From assembly GCF_047675955.1 (NCBI RefSeq), contig NW_027327634.1, positions 186,001-250,000 of the forward strand: 64,000 nt of DNA, given 5' to 3'. The notes beneath the pieces are model-generated. The model was not told where the DNA came from, searched no databases, and saw only the letters and a program-made list of their open reading frames with translations. A program made the translations under genes and the position numbers. Positions 49,008 to 59,357 of this stretch are shown here, piece after piece (positions within the stretch are counted from its first letter, which is position 1; the number at the start of each line of letters is the position of its first letter). Source of the DNA: Chlorocebus sabaeus. Taxonomy: Eukaryota > Chordata > Mammalia > Primates > Cercopithecidae.

Positions 49008-49110
49008 ACATGCACACCACAGAGCGTGGCGATGGAACAGTAACCGGGCTTGTGAGAGGGCTCTACACTATCAACTAGGAGACAAGATCCACGGATTCAC
49101 CATAAACCAG
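49008..49110 (+). pseudogene. PITRM1-like exon 2
   Basis: Acceptor TCTAG precedes 49008 and donor GTATGG follows 49110. The first base completes the Gly codon split across intron 1. The translation begins HAHHRAWRWNSNRACERAL and ends GDKIHGFTINQ, an almost direct match to PITRM1. The frame is intact. Confidence 0.93.
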
Positions 49111-49813
49111 GTATGGGTCCTTCTCGGCACCTCCTCATAAATCCACATACATTGCAGGTGTGGTTTCTGGCATAGGTACGGGCCCTTTAGGGTGGAGACT
49201 AGCCTTGTCCTCGTGTCCCAAGGCCCTGGCCCAGCTCCTGTTGCATGATGGCTACTCGGCTGAACAAAGCTTGTGAGAGAAATGACCCCCGGTCCCTTCC
49301 TGGAATCCCGCGAAGCCTGATTCTTGTCAGATTTGAGAGAGTAACACTTCCAGCTGGGTCTGTCATCAGACACACTCAGGTTTCTGCAGCCAAACCTGAT
49401 GATTCGCTGAGTGTGAGCACGAAGACTCAGTGCCCTGATCTGTTCAGTCAGGTTTTGCCATCAAATAGTTTGCTCTAAACTTCTGCAGAATCTTTCAGTT
49501 TTCTGAGCCTTTTGGGTTTCAAAATTATAAAGAAGAAATTGTGGACTTATACTTACTTGGGTTTATATTAAAATGGATTCATTTTTGTTTTGTTATTTGC
49601 TTAAGTCTTTTCCTTTTTTTTTTTTTTTTTTTTTTTTTTAGCATAGTAACTAAAAATGACCACACTTCACATATTTGGCCAGCTGTTGGCTCTGTGCTAT
49701 GCTTGATGTTGTAGCAAATTTAAAAAACAACTTACCATCTAGAAAGACTGATGCAGCTGTGACTGGAAGCACATGGTGGATGCCATGCGGAGGGCCAAGG
49801 ACAAGGGTGGGAG

Positions 49814-49840
49814 CTGCTGCTGCTGCTGCTGCTGCTGCTG
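49814..49840. repeat. (CTG)9 trinucleotide repeat in intron 2
   Basis: Nine uninterrupted CTG triplets followed by a run of G. A poly-T run of about 29 bases lies at 49612-49640. The rest of 49111-50097 shows neither missing exon. Confidence 0.95.
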
Positions 49841-50097
49841 GGGGGAAAGGGAAGAGCTCCTGGAGAGGGTGGTGTAAGAAAGCAGCTGCCTCTGGGCAGG
49901 GCTCCAGCAAGGGAACCAGCGCAGTGACTAGGGGGTCCCAGGCAAGGTCCAGGCATGGGAGTCCTGACAACAGACTCAGAGCATTTGTGAAATCCTGCAA
50001 AGTGAGGGCAAAGACACCTCACTCTGGGTGAGGTCCTTATTAATAGTAGCCAGTACTATAAACTCACTCCTTTATTTTTCAAATTTTATAGAAATGT

Positions 50098-50342
50098 ACT
50101 TATTTTTGAGACTGGTACTCACCATTTCACCCAGGCTGGAGTGCAGTGGGATGATCTGGGCTCACTGCAGCCTCAAACTTCTGGGCTCAAGCGATCCTCT
50201 CACCTCAGTCTCCCAAGTAACTGGGACAAGGTGCCCCCATGCCTGGCTCATTGTGTGTGTGTGTGTGTGTGTGTAGGTGGAAACTTGCTTTGTTGTCTAG
50301 GCTGGTCTCAAACTCCTGGGTTCAAGTAATCCTCTTGTCTTG
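50098..50342 (-). mobile_element. Alu, antisense, 5' part, interrupted by a THE1 LTR
   Basis: GCCCAGGCTGGAGTGCAGTGG and CTCACTGCAGCCTCAAACTT are antisense Alu landmarks. The linker has become a (GT)n run near 50254-50275. Alu sequence stops at the LTR and resumes at 50715 (CCAAAGTGCTGGGATTAAAGG), ending about 50767. Confidence 0.9.
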
Positions 50343-50714
50343 TGTATTAGTCTAATCTCACACTGCTATGAAGAAATACCCAAGACTGGGTAATTTATAA
50401 AGAATGACCTAAAGAGTAAAGAGGTTTAATTGACTCACAGTTCTGCATGGCTGGGGAGGCCTCAGGAAACTTACAATCGTGGTGGAAGGCACCTCTTCAC
50501 AGGGTGGCAGGGAAGAGAATGACAAGTGAAGGGGAAAGCCCCTTATAAAACTGTCAGATCTCGTGAGAGCGTACTCACTGTCACGAGAATAATATGGGGG
50601 GAACCGCTCTCATGATTCAATCACCTCCTACCAGGTCCCTCCCACAACATGTGGGGATTATGGGAACTACAATTCAAGATGAGATTTGGGTGGGGACGCA
50701 GCCAAACCATATCA
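50343..50714 (-). mobile_element. Solo THE1-type LTR (ERVL-MaLR) inserted in an Alu
   Basis: It starts TGTATTAGTCTAATCTCACAC and ends GCAGCCAAACCATATCA, the exact reverse of a THE1 LTR (TGATATGGTTTGG to TAATACA). The flanks TCTTG and CCTTG are a 5-bp target-site duplication with one difference. No internal sequence is present. Confidence 0.93.
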
Positions 50715-50767
50715 CCTTGGTTTTCCAAAGTGCTGGGATTAAAGGTGTGAGCCACTGTGTCCAGCCA
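50715..50767 (-). mobile_element. Alu, antisense, continuation after the THE1 LTR
   Basis: CCTTGGTTTTCCAAAGTGCTG through GTGAGCCACTGTGTCCAGCC completes the Alu that begins at 50098. Confidence 0.9.
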
Positions 50768-51372
50768 TAGAAACTTATGATAAGTCATGTTTCTTGTTTG
50801 AGAAATAGCTACCATGAGCGCTATTATTATTAAAGCTATATATTGTTAGAAAGCAGACATCTCACTGTATCTGCTGATTTTAAATGCATTGATCATCTGT
50901 TACAAAGTACGGTAAGCTTGGAAACGAGTAATTTAACAGCGGTAGATGATGCAGGTCGTAGTGGGCCACTTATGCATGGTGGTTGGATGGCAGGCTCCCT
51001 AGATTGGGCTGAGGAGACCCGAGGTCTCACCTCTGCCAGCGACTTGCTGTGTGTGCTTGGCCAGGTGACTCATGGCACCCGGACGGAGTGGGTGGCAAGT
51101 GTTGTGATCACAGGGACGTGGTATGTGATTGAGGGAGAGGGCCGGCTGGCATGACTGAAAGAGAAGACAGTTTCTTTCATACCGAAAAGTATGGACACTT
51201 ACCAGGAGGCTTACCTAAAGTAAGGTCGGGGGCCAGAGTATGGAGCCACTGCCTCATCTCAAGAATAGCTACAACTTACTGTCCTAGGACAAAGGGGAAA
51301 TGAGGCTTGAGACTCAATAATTTTAGTAGAAATCTGTTATATTTTACAATTTCACTTTTCATTTGTACCCAG

Positions 51373-51487
51373 CTAGTGATTATACTCTGTATCCATTTTC
51401 CACACAAAATCCCAAGGACCTTCAGAATCTCCTCTCGGTGTATTTGGACGCCACCTTTTTCCCATGTTTACACGAGCTGGATTTCTG
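51373..51487 (+). pseudogene. PITRM1-like exon 5
   Basis: Acceptor CCCAG precedes 51373 and donor GTATGT follows 51487. The translation contains SDYTLYPFSTQNPKD, NLLSVYLDATFFPCL and ELDFW, matching PITRM1. About two residues differ. The frame is open, and the split Trp codon joins to exon 6. Confidence 0.93.
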
Positions 51488-51565
51488 GTATGTCATGAGT
51501 GATTAACTAGTTGATGCAGACTTTAGTATTTGAGTCACTGTCAGCTTATAATTATTTGTCCTCAG

Positions 51566-51661
51566 GCAGGAAGGATGGCGGCTGGAACACGAGAATCCTA
51601 GCGACCCCAGACACCCTTGGTCTTTAAAGGAGTCGTCTTTAGTGAGATGAAGGGAGGGTTT
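51566..51661 (+). pseudogene. PITRM1-like exon 6 with a one-base frameshift
   Basis: Acceptor CTCAG and donor GTAAGT are kept. The frame reads QEGWRLEHENPSDP as in PITRM1. Then GACCCCAGAC has one C fewer than needed to encode the expected Pro-Gln-Thr, so the downstream residues (the VFKGVVF region and EMKG) lie in another frame and the original frame soon meets a stop. This is the clearest inactivating lesion. Confidence 0.9.
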
Positions 51662-52296
51662 GTAAGTTTTCTTTCTTTTTAATGTTGTGTTCAGCTTACC
51701 TTACCCATGTACAGAACCATGATACAGACACATCTGGAAGGTGGTTGATTTTTATATAATATTCTCATTATAGGTGACATGTTCTTGGATTAGCTAGGTC
51801 AGTGCTATGAGCAGAAGCCAGGGGATTAGCAGGGCCAGGATGCTGTCTCAGACCATGTCTGACGACCCCCGTGTATGATCTGCAGCGAGAGAAAAGCTCT
51901 TTTCATACCACTATCAACACATTGTCTTTTTCACTCATTCTTGCCCAAGTACATGGTGTACTTTCTAGAGGCTGCGTGGCGAGGTGTGTGACATGCACCA
52001 AGCTGCATACAGAGCAGATGGGGGAGTCCAGCTTCACCTCTGACCCAGACACTACAGAGGTTTGCAAAAAAGGCAACACAGCATCACTCTAAGTAGTCAG
52101 TTTTTTACTTTGTTATGAGAAATATTTTTCAAACATATTTATATTATCATGTAATGATGGCTTACCTTAATGCATAAGTAGTTTTTAAATGTCTCAGCTT
52201 TAATTTAGAATATAGAAAAATTATATAAACACACACAGGCACCTACACAGGCAAAAAAGCCCACATAATCAAAAGCTGCTTGGGTCCTCATTAAAA

Positions 52297-52424
52297 CCCA
52301 TTTATGCCTCGTGTTCCATTATTGGAATCCTAAGCTTGTGGGAGTTATTTATATCCTACAGCTCAAGGTCATTGCCAAGGTCTGAATTTTTACCAAAAAA
52401 ATTGCAACCTCAGGCATAAATGGG
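52297..52424. mobile_element. piggyBac-type MITE (MER85-like)
   Basis: A perfect 13-bp inverted repeat, CCCATTTATGCCT at 52297-52309 and AGGCATAAATGGG at 52412-52424, encloses 102 bp. TTAA stands directly at the right end (52425-52428) and two bases away at the left (52291-52294). TTAA flanks are typical of piggyBac transposition. The size suits MER85, but the family name is from memory. Confidence 0.65.
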
Positions 52425-52977
52425 TTAATTTTTCAGAGTGTAAAGGAGCCTTGAGACCATTTTGGATTAAGAGCTGCTGTCCTGGGCCCGTGTCTTCATG
52501 TCCCCTTGTGACTTTGACAACCTGCCTGTGCTGGTGTCCCTGGGGCTTGTGGGTGGCCTGCTCTCTGACTCCCGTAGCCCCCCTCAGCTGGTGAACTATT
52601 TCTTACCTTTCATTCTCAATTTGGTGGTCTTTTCTTCCAAGGAGCCTTCTTAAAACTCAAGTTAGGGTGAGAGCTTCTCCCCACTTCCCTCCTGGCTGGT
52701 GGGCAGACCTGGTGATCCCTCCAATTTGCAACACACATCAAAAAGTCCATTGTTCTCAATCCTTGGGTCCTGTGCATGGGTGATGAGTGATTGAATACGG
52801 TGTTAAACAATGCCTGCAGGGGTGTCTTTTTTTTTTTTTTTTGTTACCATTAGAACAGTTTTATTTGCAAAGTATTACAGGCATATGCACCAGAATGTGA
52901 TCAATTGGCTATATTGTAAGTAATGTATGTGTGTATTATTTTAAATGTATATATTCTTATTTATTTCACATTTCAAG

Positions 52978-53138
52978 ACAGACAATGAGAGGATATTCCC
53001 CCAGCACCTTCAAAATAGACTTCTTCCCGACCACACGTACTCAGTGGTCTCCAGGGGTGACCCACTGTGCATCCCGGAGCTTATGTGGGAGAAGCTTAAG
53101 CAATTTCATACCACTCACTATCACCCAAGCAATGCTAG
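52978..53138 (+). pseudogene. PITRM1-like exon 7
   Basis: Acceptor TTTCAAG precedes 52978 and donor GTAATA follows 53138. The 161-bp exon encodes TDNERIF, QHLQNRLLPDHTYSVVS, GDPLCIPEL and THYHPSNAR segments of PITRM1, open throughout, with about five substitutions in 53 residues. It is the last exon that I can find. Confidence 0.94.
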
Positions 53139-53469
53139 GTAATATTTTGTTGGAAAAGTTTGATGGTGGATTGTGGAAAGTTAACTTGTGTGTGTTCTTC
53201 CAATTTCATGACATGGTGTCTCTCACATTTAGCAATGCTTAGCTTCGAGCCTCTCCTTGGCATGGAGAAGTGCTCTTCCGATAGTGGATGCAGTCACAGA
53301 ACCTTCATCACATCCTCACTTTCTGATCTATCGCTTGTTTCTTATGTCACTAGTATAAGGTCATTATAGTAATAATATAGTTATACGTATCCTATAAAAC
53401 ACTAATAATTTACATATAAATGCTAATGTAAAAACATATTTGCAAGGTTAGTTTATATAAAAACAATTA

Positions 53470-55095
53470 TGAAAACTTTCAAGTATACAGAAAAGTAGAC
53501 TAGGATAATGAGCCCCTAAACACTTATCACATAATAGATATCCTTTTCCTTGTGAAGTTTTTGGAAGTAAATTATAAATGTCATCATTTACCACTAAATA
53601 TTTGAATTTGTGACCTGAAAACATGATTTTTTCTTACATGAGCTAATGCCATTTTCAGTTTTAATAGAATAAAACATACTTTCATAAAACTGCCTATTTC
53701 TTATTCCATATTCACATTTTCTAGTTGGCCCCAAAGTGTTTGCTGCACAGGGTCCCACAGATCACACCTGGTCAGCCCGGGTCTCTCCTGGGCACCCTCT
53801 CGGGGACGGCAGAGAAGTGTGCAGGCCGGGTTTCCTCCAGGCGCTCTCACTTTCCAGGTGTCCTGGCTGCTCCTGTGTGGTGTTGGGTGCCATGTTCCTG
53901 TGTTTCCTGAGAACTGGAACTTAGATCCAAAGCCTTAGTTTGAGTCAGGCTGCGCCTTTTTAAGCAGAGTCCCTCGTGGGGAGTTCTGCATTGATGGCCA
54001 CATCCTACCATCGTGTGAGGCCTGCTTGCCTCCACCGGGGGGTCTCACACCAGCAGGGTGCATGCTGAGAGTCGGCCACTGTCTTGTGAAGATCTGCTTT
54101 CTCCCTTCAGCCACAGACCATCTGGTGCACTTGAGTTTCTGGTGTCCTGTGATAATTCCTCATCAACCTATTAATGGTTTTCATATTCATTGAGGATTAT
54201 TGCCTGAATCATTTATTAGAGTTTGTGAAGTTTTCAAATTCTGTAATTCTTCATTCGTTTGCTGGACTTCTTCAAAGAAGAGCTCCACATCAGCTGGGGC
54301 TCTTGGGTTATCTTGAAATATGGTTCTGTGGAAAAGGCAGGGGCGGCTGCTCTCCCTGGGAAGTCCAGTTTGAGGAGGAGGGGTGGTGCAGGAACTACCT
54401 CTAATGTTGACAGAAGAAGCTGTCTTTTTTTTTTTAAAGACAGGGTCTGGTTCTGTCCCCCAGGCTGGACTACAATAGCATGGTCTTAGCTTACTGCAGC
54501 CTCAGCCTCCTGGGCCACCTCAGCCACCTGAGTAGCTGGGACTACAGATGTGCACCCCCATGCCCAGCTAGTGCTAATGTTTTTTGTAGAGACAGAGTCT
54601 CGCCGTGGTGCCCAGGCTGGTCTCGATCTCCTGAGTTCAAACAGTCTGCCCACCTTGACCTCCCAAAGTGCTGGGATTACAGGTGTGAGCCACTGCACCC
54701 AACATGGAGAAAAGAGTTCTTTCTTTTCTTCTTTTTTTCCCCCCAGTCGTCTTTGTTTTGTTTTTTAGTACCACTGTGACCTCACAAATATTTCTGTATA
54801 TGTATATATTTGAGACCATGTGATCAGATGGAATTTATTTATTTTTATGCCGACATTTGCCACAGCTGTTGGCCCATTTTGGTCTCACTTCTTTGGTTTG
54901 TATGCCCCCATCCCCACCTCCCTAACGCAGGCACAGCCAGGCCTTCCTCCTCCAGAGGCTCAACTGTCTGTTTCCCAGGGAGCTCTGATTTCTGTGGCTA
55001 GTGGGGAAGGGCCTTTGGAGAGTAGCATCGGGACACTAGGGGTGGTGATTGCTCCTGGATTCTCTCAACCCCGAGAGTGTAAAATTTGTTTCTAA
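53470..55095 (+). mobile_element. Old L1M 3' region, interrupted by an Alu
   Basis: TTTCAAGTATACAGAAAAGTA with AATGAGCCCC, then AGGATTATTGCCTGAATCA, GTAATTCTTCATTCGTTTGC and TCAAAGAAGAGCTCC follow the order of an old L1M 3' UTR. The stretch seems to resume after the Alu at 54424-54704. Limits are approximate. Confidence 0.5.
54424..54704 (-). mobile_element. Alu, antisense
   Basis: T-rich head, then AGACAGGGTCTGGTTCTGTC, GAGTAGCTGGGACTACAGAT, GCCCAGGCTGGTCTCGATCT and GTGCTGGGATTACAGGTGTG. Confidence 0.93.
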
Positions 55096-55401
55096 ATTCT
55101 AGAATGAGAAATTTCTGAAGGTTCTTTAAGATACTAGTTCCCCAAACCTTAACCATAGCTCAGACAACATAGTAAAGAAAAAGATAAATTCTGTCATTGT
55201 AACCTTTTTCTTCTGGTTGAATAAATGTGTTATCTTTATTAACATGTATAACCTTGAACTTGTTGCCAAAAATTGACTTTTGTGAAATTGTCAGTTGGAT
55301 TACTCTATTACTGTACCTAGGGTTATAAAGTATTTTAACAAATACTTCGTTTGGTTTTTGTCACATCTCTAGATGAAGTTTAAAATGAAAGATCAATTTC
55401 T

Positions 55402-55534
55402 GGCTAGGTGTGTTGGCTCATGCCTGCAAATTCAAGCACTTTGGGAGGCTAAGATGGGAGAATTGCTTGAGGCCAGGAGTTTGAGACCAGCAAGAGTAAC
55501 CGTGAGAACCCATCTCTAAAACTTAAAAATTAGC
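55402..55534 (+). mobile_element. Free Alu left monomer (FLAM-like)
   Basis: About 130 bp from GGCTAGGTGTGTTGGCTCAT to AACCCATCTCTAAAAC and a short A-rich end, directly before a full Alu. Confidence 0.8.
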
Positions 55535-55537
55535 CCA

Positions 55538-55838
55538 CTGGGCATGGTAGCTCAAACCTGTAATTCTAGCACTTTGGGAGGCCGAGGCGGGGAGATCACC
55601 TGAGGTCAGGAGTTCAAGACCAGCCTAACCAACGTGGTGAAACCCTATCTCTACTAAAAGTACAAAAATTAGCTGGGTGTGGTGGCAGGCGCCTGTAGTC
55701 CCAGCGACTCAGGAGGCTGAGGCAGGAGAATGCTGTGAACCCGGGAGGAGGAGCTTGCAGTGAGTGGAGATGGCGCCATCGCACTCCAGCCTGGGCGATA
55801 GAGCGAGACACTGTCTCAAAAAAAAAAAAAAAAAAAAA
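55538..55838 (+). mobile_element. Alu (AluS/Y-type)
   Basis: Full sense Alu from GGGCATGGTAGCTCAAACCTG to CTGGGCGATAGAGCGAGACA, with an A20 tail. It lies head-to-tail with the preceding monomer. Confidence 0.94.
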
Positions 55839-57506
55839 GCTGGACATGATACACAAGGTGACCCCAGGAGACTCCTGTGCAGAGTAGAAACACACCCCAG
55901 CACTAAACTCAGTCCCTGAAGTCCCTGTGGGATTCTCCCCACCCCCCACCCCTGGGTCCACCTGTACCCACCTGGAAAGAACAGTGACACCGCCCCACAG
56001 CAGGAGCACCATCAGCGGCCGCGGCACCCCAGGTAGCTGGGCCACCCCCAGGGTTTCACAGGTGGAGAGGGAGCCTGGGAACGTGCATTTCTAGCAATTT
56101 CCAGGTGATGGGGCACCACACTTTTAAAAATACACAATACTAGGTCTTGAAAGGACTTCTATTCACTTGCACGTTGGTGGGATGGAGCCCTACATTGCAA
56201 AGGGCTTTTCTTCACGTGTCCTCCTTGAGCTCAGGGGCTGGCAGCACTTGGTGGGACCTAGTAGGGCGTCCCTTGCTGACTGCACACCCACAGCTAGAGC
56301 CCAGGCCCGGATTATTCTCACAGGAAGCCCGCAGAGCTCCTGACACCTCCCTGGAGGTATGAGAAAGCTGAGGCTCTGAGGGGGATAAACTGATTACTGG
56401 AAGGTAACGACCTTAGTGAAGTGGTGAAGCTACAGGGTAAACCCTAGTTTTATTTCCTTTTAACTTTCAAGACTTCCTGATTTCCTCTATTATGATACCT
56501 GTGCCTTAGAGTCACCAATGGGAACTTGAAGGAAAATAATGCCTGCTGAGGCCAGATGCTCATTTAATTGCCTGGGGGTGGAGCCTGTTTGGTTCTAAGC
56601 CCTCCCTCTGAACTTCTGAATGGTGAGGACTGCAAATCAGCTGCCTCCTGCTGGGCCCTGCAGGGTGAAACCTGATGAAGCCCCAGGAACATTCAGTGAG
56701 GGGTTAGGAGGGAGGAGAACACGGGTGGATGAAAAGCAAGAAGGAAATGCACCAGCATTCACTGGCAGGCTCTGTCACCCACAGGACAGGGATAAAGACG
56801 TGCACACCTGCAGTGCGGACTTTCACAGCCTGGCAATGAGGGCTTTCAGCCTCACAGGTAAATGTCACCTGTTTCACCACCTCCTTAGGGCTGTTCTAGG
56901 GCCCCGGCACACAGCCATTTGGGACAAAGGGCAGTTTCAGTGTCTTTCACTCCACGCTCAAGCTACAGATTGTCCTTATAGCTCAGGTATCCTGGGGATA
57001 ATCCATCTTGTTTTGTTTTGGTTTTGGGAGCCCAACCCAAGAATCAAATAACTTTCCTAAGGATTTCCAGGAGAAAACATCTTCCCACCAAAGAAGAACC
57101 TTACCATTTGGAAAAACACCTCCTGGTAATTTGCAAAAAAACCCAGTTTTCTGGGAAGTGATAATCTTGTCATGAGAACCAAAGATAAAGTTGGAGATAA
57201 TGAGGGAGTGGTTACATAGGAAATATGTGGTCATTACTCTGATCAATTAGTAAATCACTTTCTTCATATGATATACTTTTTAACAGCTTCTTACTAAACG
57301 ACAGTGCAGGTAAGAGAGTCACAAGACAGCTTCTTCCTTGAGTCAGTCATCCCCGGCCCACACCAGGGCCTAGCAAGAATGACTTAGGTCACCTGGCTTA
57401 TTTCCTGGCTACTTGGAGGAGATGGATTTCCCAGTTTACAAATCTCAGCTTCCTAGGATTCTATTCTGATAAAATCTAAATTGTATTTTTTAAAAAAAAA
57501 AGGAAT
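55839..57506. other. Non-coding, no gene seen
   Basis: A MIR-like trace may lie near 56340-56420. The 143-codon plus-strand frame at 56620-57051 has no recognisable domain and no sign of being real. Confidence 0.5.
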
Positions 57507-57508
57507 AG

Positions 57509-57789
57509 GCTGGACACGATGGCTCACGCCTGTAATCCCAGCGCTTTAGGAGGCCAAGGCAGGCAGATCACGAGGTCAGGAGATTGAGACCATCCTGGCT
57601 AACAGGGTGAAACTCCTCTCTGCTGAAAATACAAAGAAAACTGAGCCGGCCGTGGTGGCATGCGCCTGTAGTCCTAGCTACTTGGGAGGCTGAGGCAAGA
57701 GAATCGCTTGAACCCGGGAGGCGGAGGTTGCAGTGAGCCGAGATTGCGCCACTGCACTCCAGCCTGGGTAACAGAGCGAGATTCCCTCT

Positions 57790-57833
<44 letters not shown>
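57509..57833 (+). mobile_element. Alu (AluY/Sc-type) with a 43-base A tail
   Basis: Sense Alu with TCACGAGGTCAGGAGATTGA and CATCCTGGCTAACAGGG, ending in 43 uninterrupted A (57791-57833). GGAATAG before and GAATAG after suggest a short target-site duplication. The long pure tail suggests a fairly young insertion. Confidence 0.93.
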
Positions 57834-57835
<2 letters not shown>

Positions 57836-59010
57836 ATAGATGAACTCTAGTGAAATAATCTAGGTCTATCCTTTTACCTCCTCCGTTGTCTGGAGTAATA
57901 AAGCTCCCTGCCTCGCCCTCTCTCACAGCACTGAACTGCTTTTCCTGAATTTTCCCACACTGCTGATCATTCACTTGCTAATTTCGATGCATACATTCTT
58001 TTTGAGAAAGTCAGTTTGCCAACTCCTCCCACTGGTTTGTCAGAAAATGAGCTTACACTGCGCTGATCTCACTCCTGCTGCCAAACCTCCTTCTAGGGGT
58101 CTCTCCTTTGATAATGCAGGGATTATGTAGGCATGGGGAGGTGGGATACCAAGGGGGGATTCTGTCGACGGTGCTGTTCCCCCCTCCCCAACCCCGCCGG
58201 TTCAAAGTCATCGAGCCGGGGGGCCTCTCTGACTATCTGGACTGTGCAGACCACCGCGTCTTCCGGTAGGGTCAGGGCAGGGCTTGAGATAAATCTGTAG
58301 GGCTCAACCACCAGCCACTGTCCACCTCAGGTGCCCCAAGCGCCATCTCTGCCGGGAGCTATGTGGATGCATCGGTGACAAAATGGAAAGCCTCTGGTCC
58401 TGGCGGAGCTTGTTCCAATCAGGAGAGACCCGAAAGCAAGAAACACAGTGAACAAATGCATGATGCCCAGGGGTGGATGGCCGTAAGCACTGAGGAGAAA
58501 AATAGCAAGTGGGGTGGGGGGTGTTAAGAGGGTGGAGGATGGAGATGGGCTGCCATTGACAATCGGAGAGCCTGCAGACCTGCCTGAGAGTGACGTTTGG
58601 GGAAAGAAGGAAAGGGAAGAAGGTGAGGGAGGTTAGCTAAGTGGACATCTGGGAAAGAGCTCAGGCAGCAGAGGGGCTGGGGTGGGGGCGCGCTGGCAGC
58701 CTGCTGCATTCCAGGGTCCTCTGTGTGGCTGGGACGGTGTTGGCCCTCCCCTGCCCATCCCTCAGGGCCTTCGCAGAAACACTCACACGGGGACCTTCTA
58801 TGTACAGGCAGCACACGCCACCCATCGCCGTGACCACACTGTCCCTCAGAGGAGCCGCTGGCCACGTGTGTCCCGTCCACATGGAGATGTACTTGAAGAT
58901 TCTTTACACACTGGGTTTCAAAGACTTAAGTATGGAAAACAGTGTAAAATATTAATAACACAATAACTGATTGTTATCAAAATAGTGGGCTGAATAGAAA
59001 ATATAGTTTG
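57834..59010. other. Non-coding, no gene seen
   Basis: No recognisable gene or RNA. A segment at about 58370-58500 may be a very old interspersed repeat. Confidence 0.5.
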
Positions 59011-59034
59011 TTTATTTATAGATAGGGTCTCACT

Positions 59035-59073
<39 letters not shown>

Positions 59074-59074
59074 T
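59011..59074. repeat. (TTTA)n microsatellite inside a duplicated Alu head
   Basis: About ten TTTA tetramers at 59034-59073 lie between two copies of TTTATAGATAGGGTCTCACT. The Alu start has been duplicated around the array. Confidence 0.88.
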
Positions 59075-59357
59075 AGATAGGGTCTCACTCTGTTGCCCAG
59101 GCTGGAGTGAACCGGTGCAGTCACAGCTCACTGAAGCCTCCAACTCCTGGGCTCAGGCAATCCTCCCACCTCAATGTCCCACGGGGCTGGGACTGTAGGT
59201 GTGCACTGCCACATCCAACTAATTGTTTTGTATTTTTTGTAGAGACTGGGTCTCGCCATGCTGCCCAGGCTGGCCTCAAACTCCTGGGCTCAAGTGATCC
59301 ACCTGCCTTGGGCTCCCAAAGTGCTGGGATTACAGGCGTGAGTCATGGCACCCAGCG
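59075..59357 (-). mobile_element. Alu, antisense
   Basis: GGGTCTCACTCTGTTGCCCAG, TTTTTTGTAGAGACTGGGTC and GTGCTGGGATTACAGGCGTG in antisense order. Confidence 0.93.

Larger units (their letters stand above)
46371..53138 (+). pseudogene. PITRM1-like pseudogene: PITRM1-like duplicated pseudogene (exons 1, 2, 5, 6, 7 recognisable)
   Basis: PITRM1 encodes the mitochondrial presequence protease, an M16C zinc metalloprotease that degrades cleaved targeting peptides in the matrix. Here five segments match the start of that protein in order on the + strand and are separated by introns with GT and AG borders, so this is a genomic duplicate and not a retrocopy. Exons 3 and 4 are absent from the 2.3 kb between exons 2 and 5; exon 4 would carry the inverted zinc motif HxxEH. 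Exon 6 has lost one C in a C run, which shifts the frame. No exon after 7 is found in the remaining 10.8 kb. The matched parts also carry several amino-acid changes relative to the human protein as I remember it. Together these exclude an active protease. A relic of a primate-specific segmental duplication is the simplest reading. Confidence 0.9.

Noticed and set aside
49245..49478. Frame containing RLNKACER, at first sight similar to PITRM1 RACER
   Set aside because: The true exon 2 lies 200 bp upstream with full-length homology and splice sites. This is a chance resemblance.
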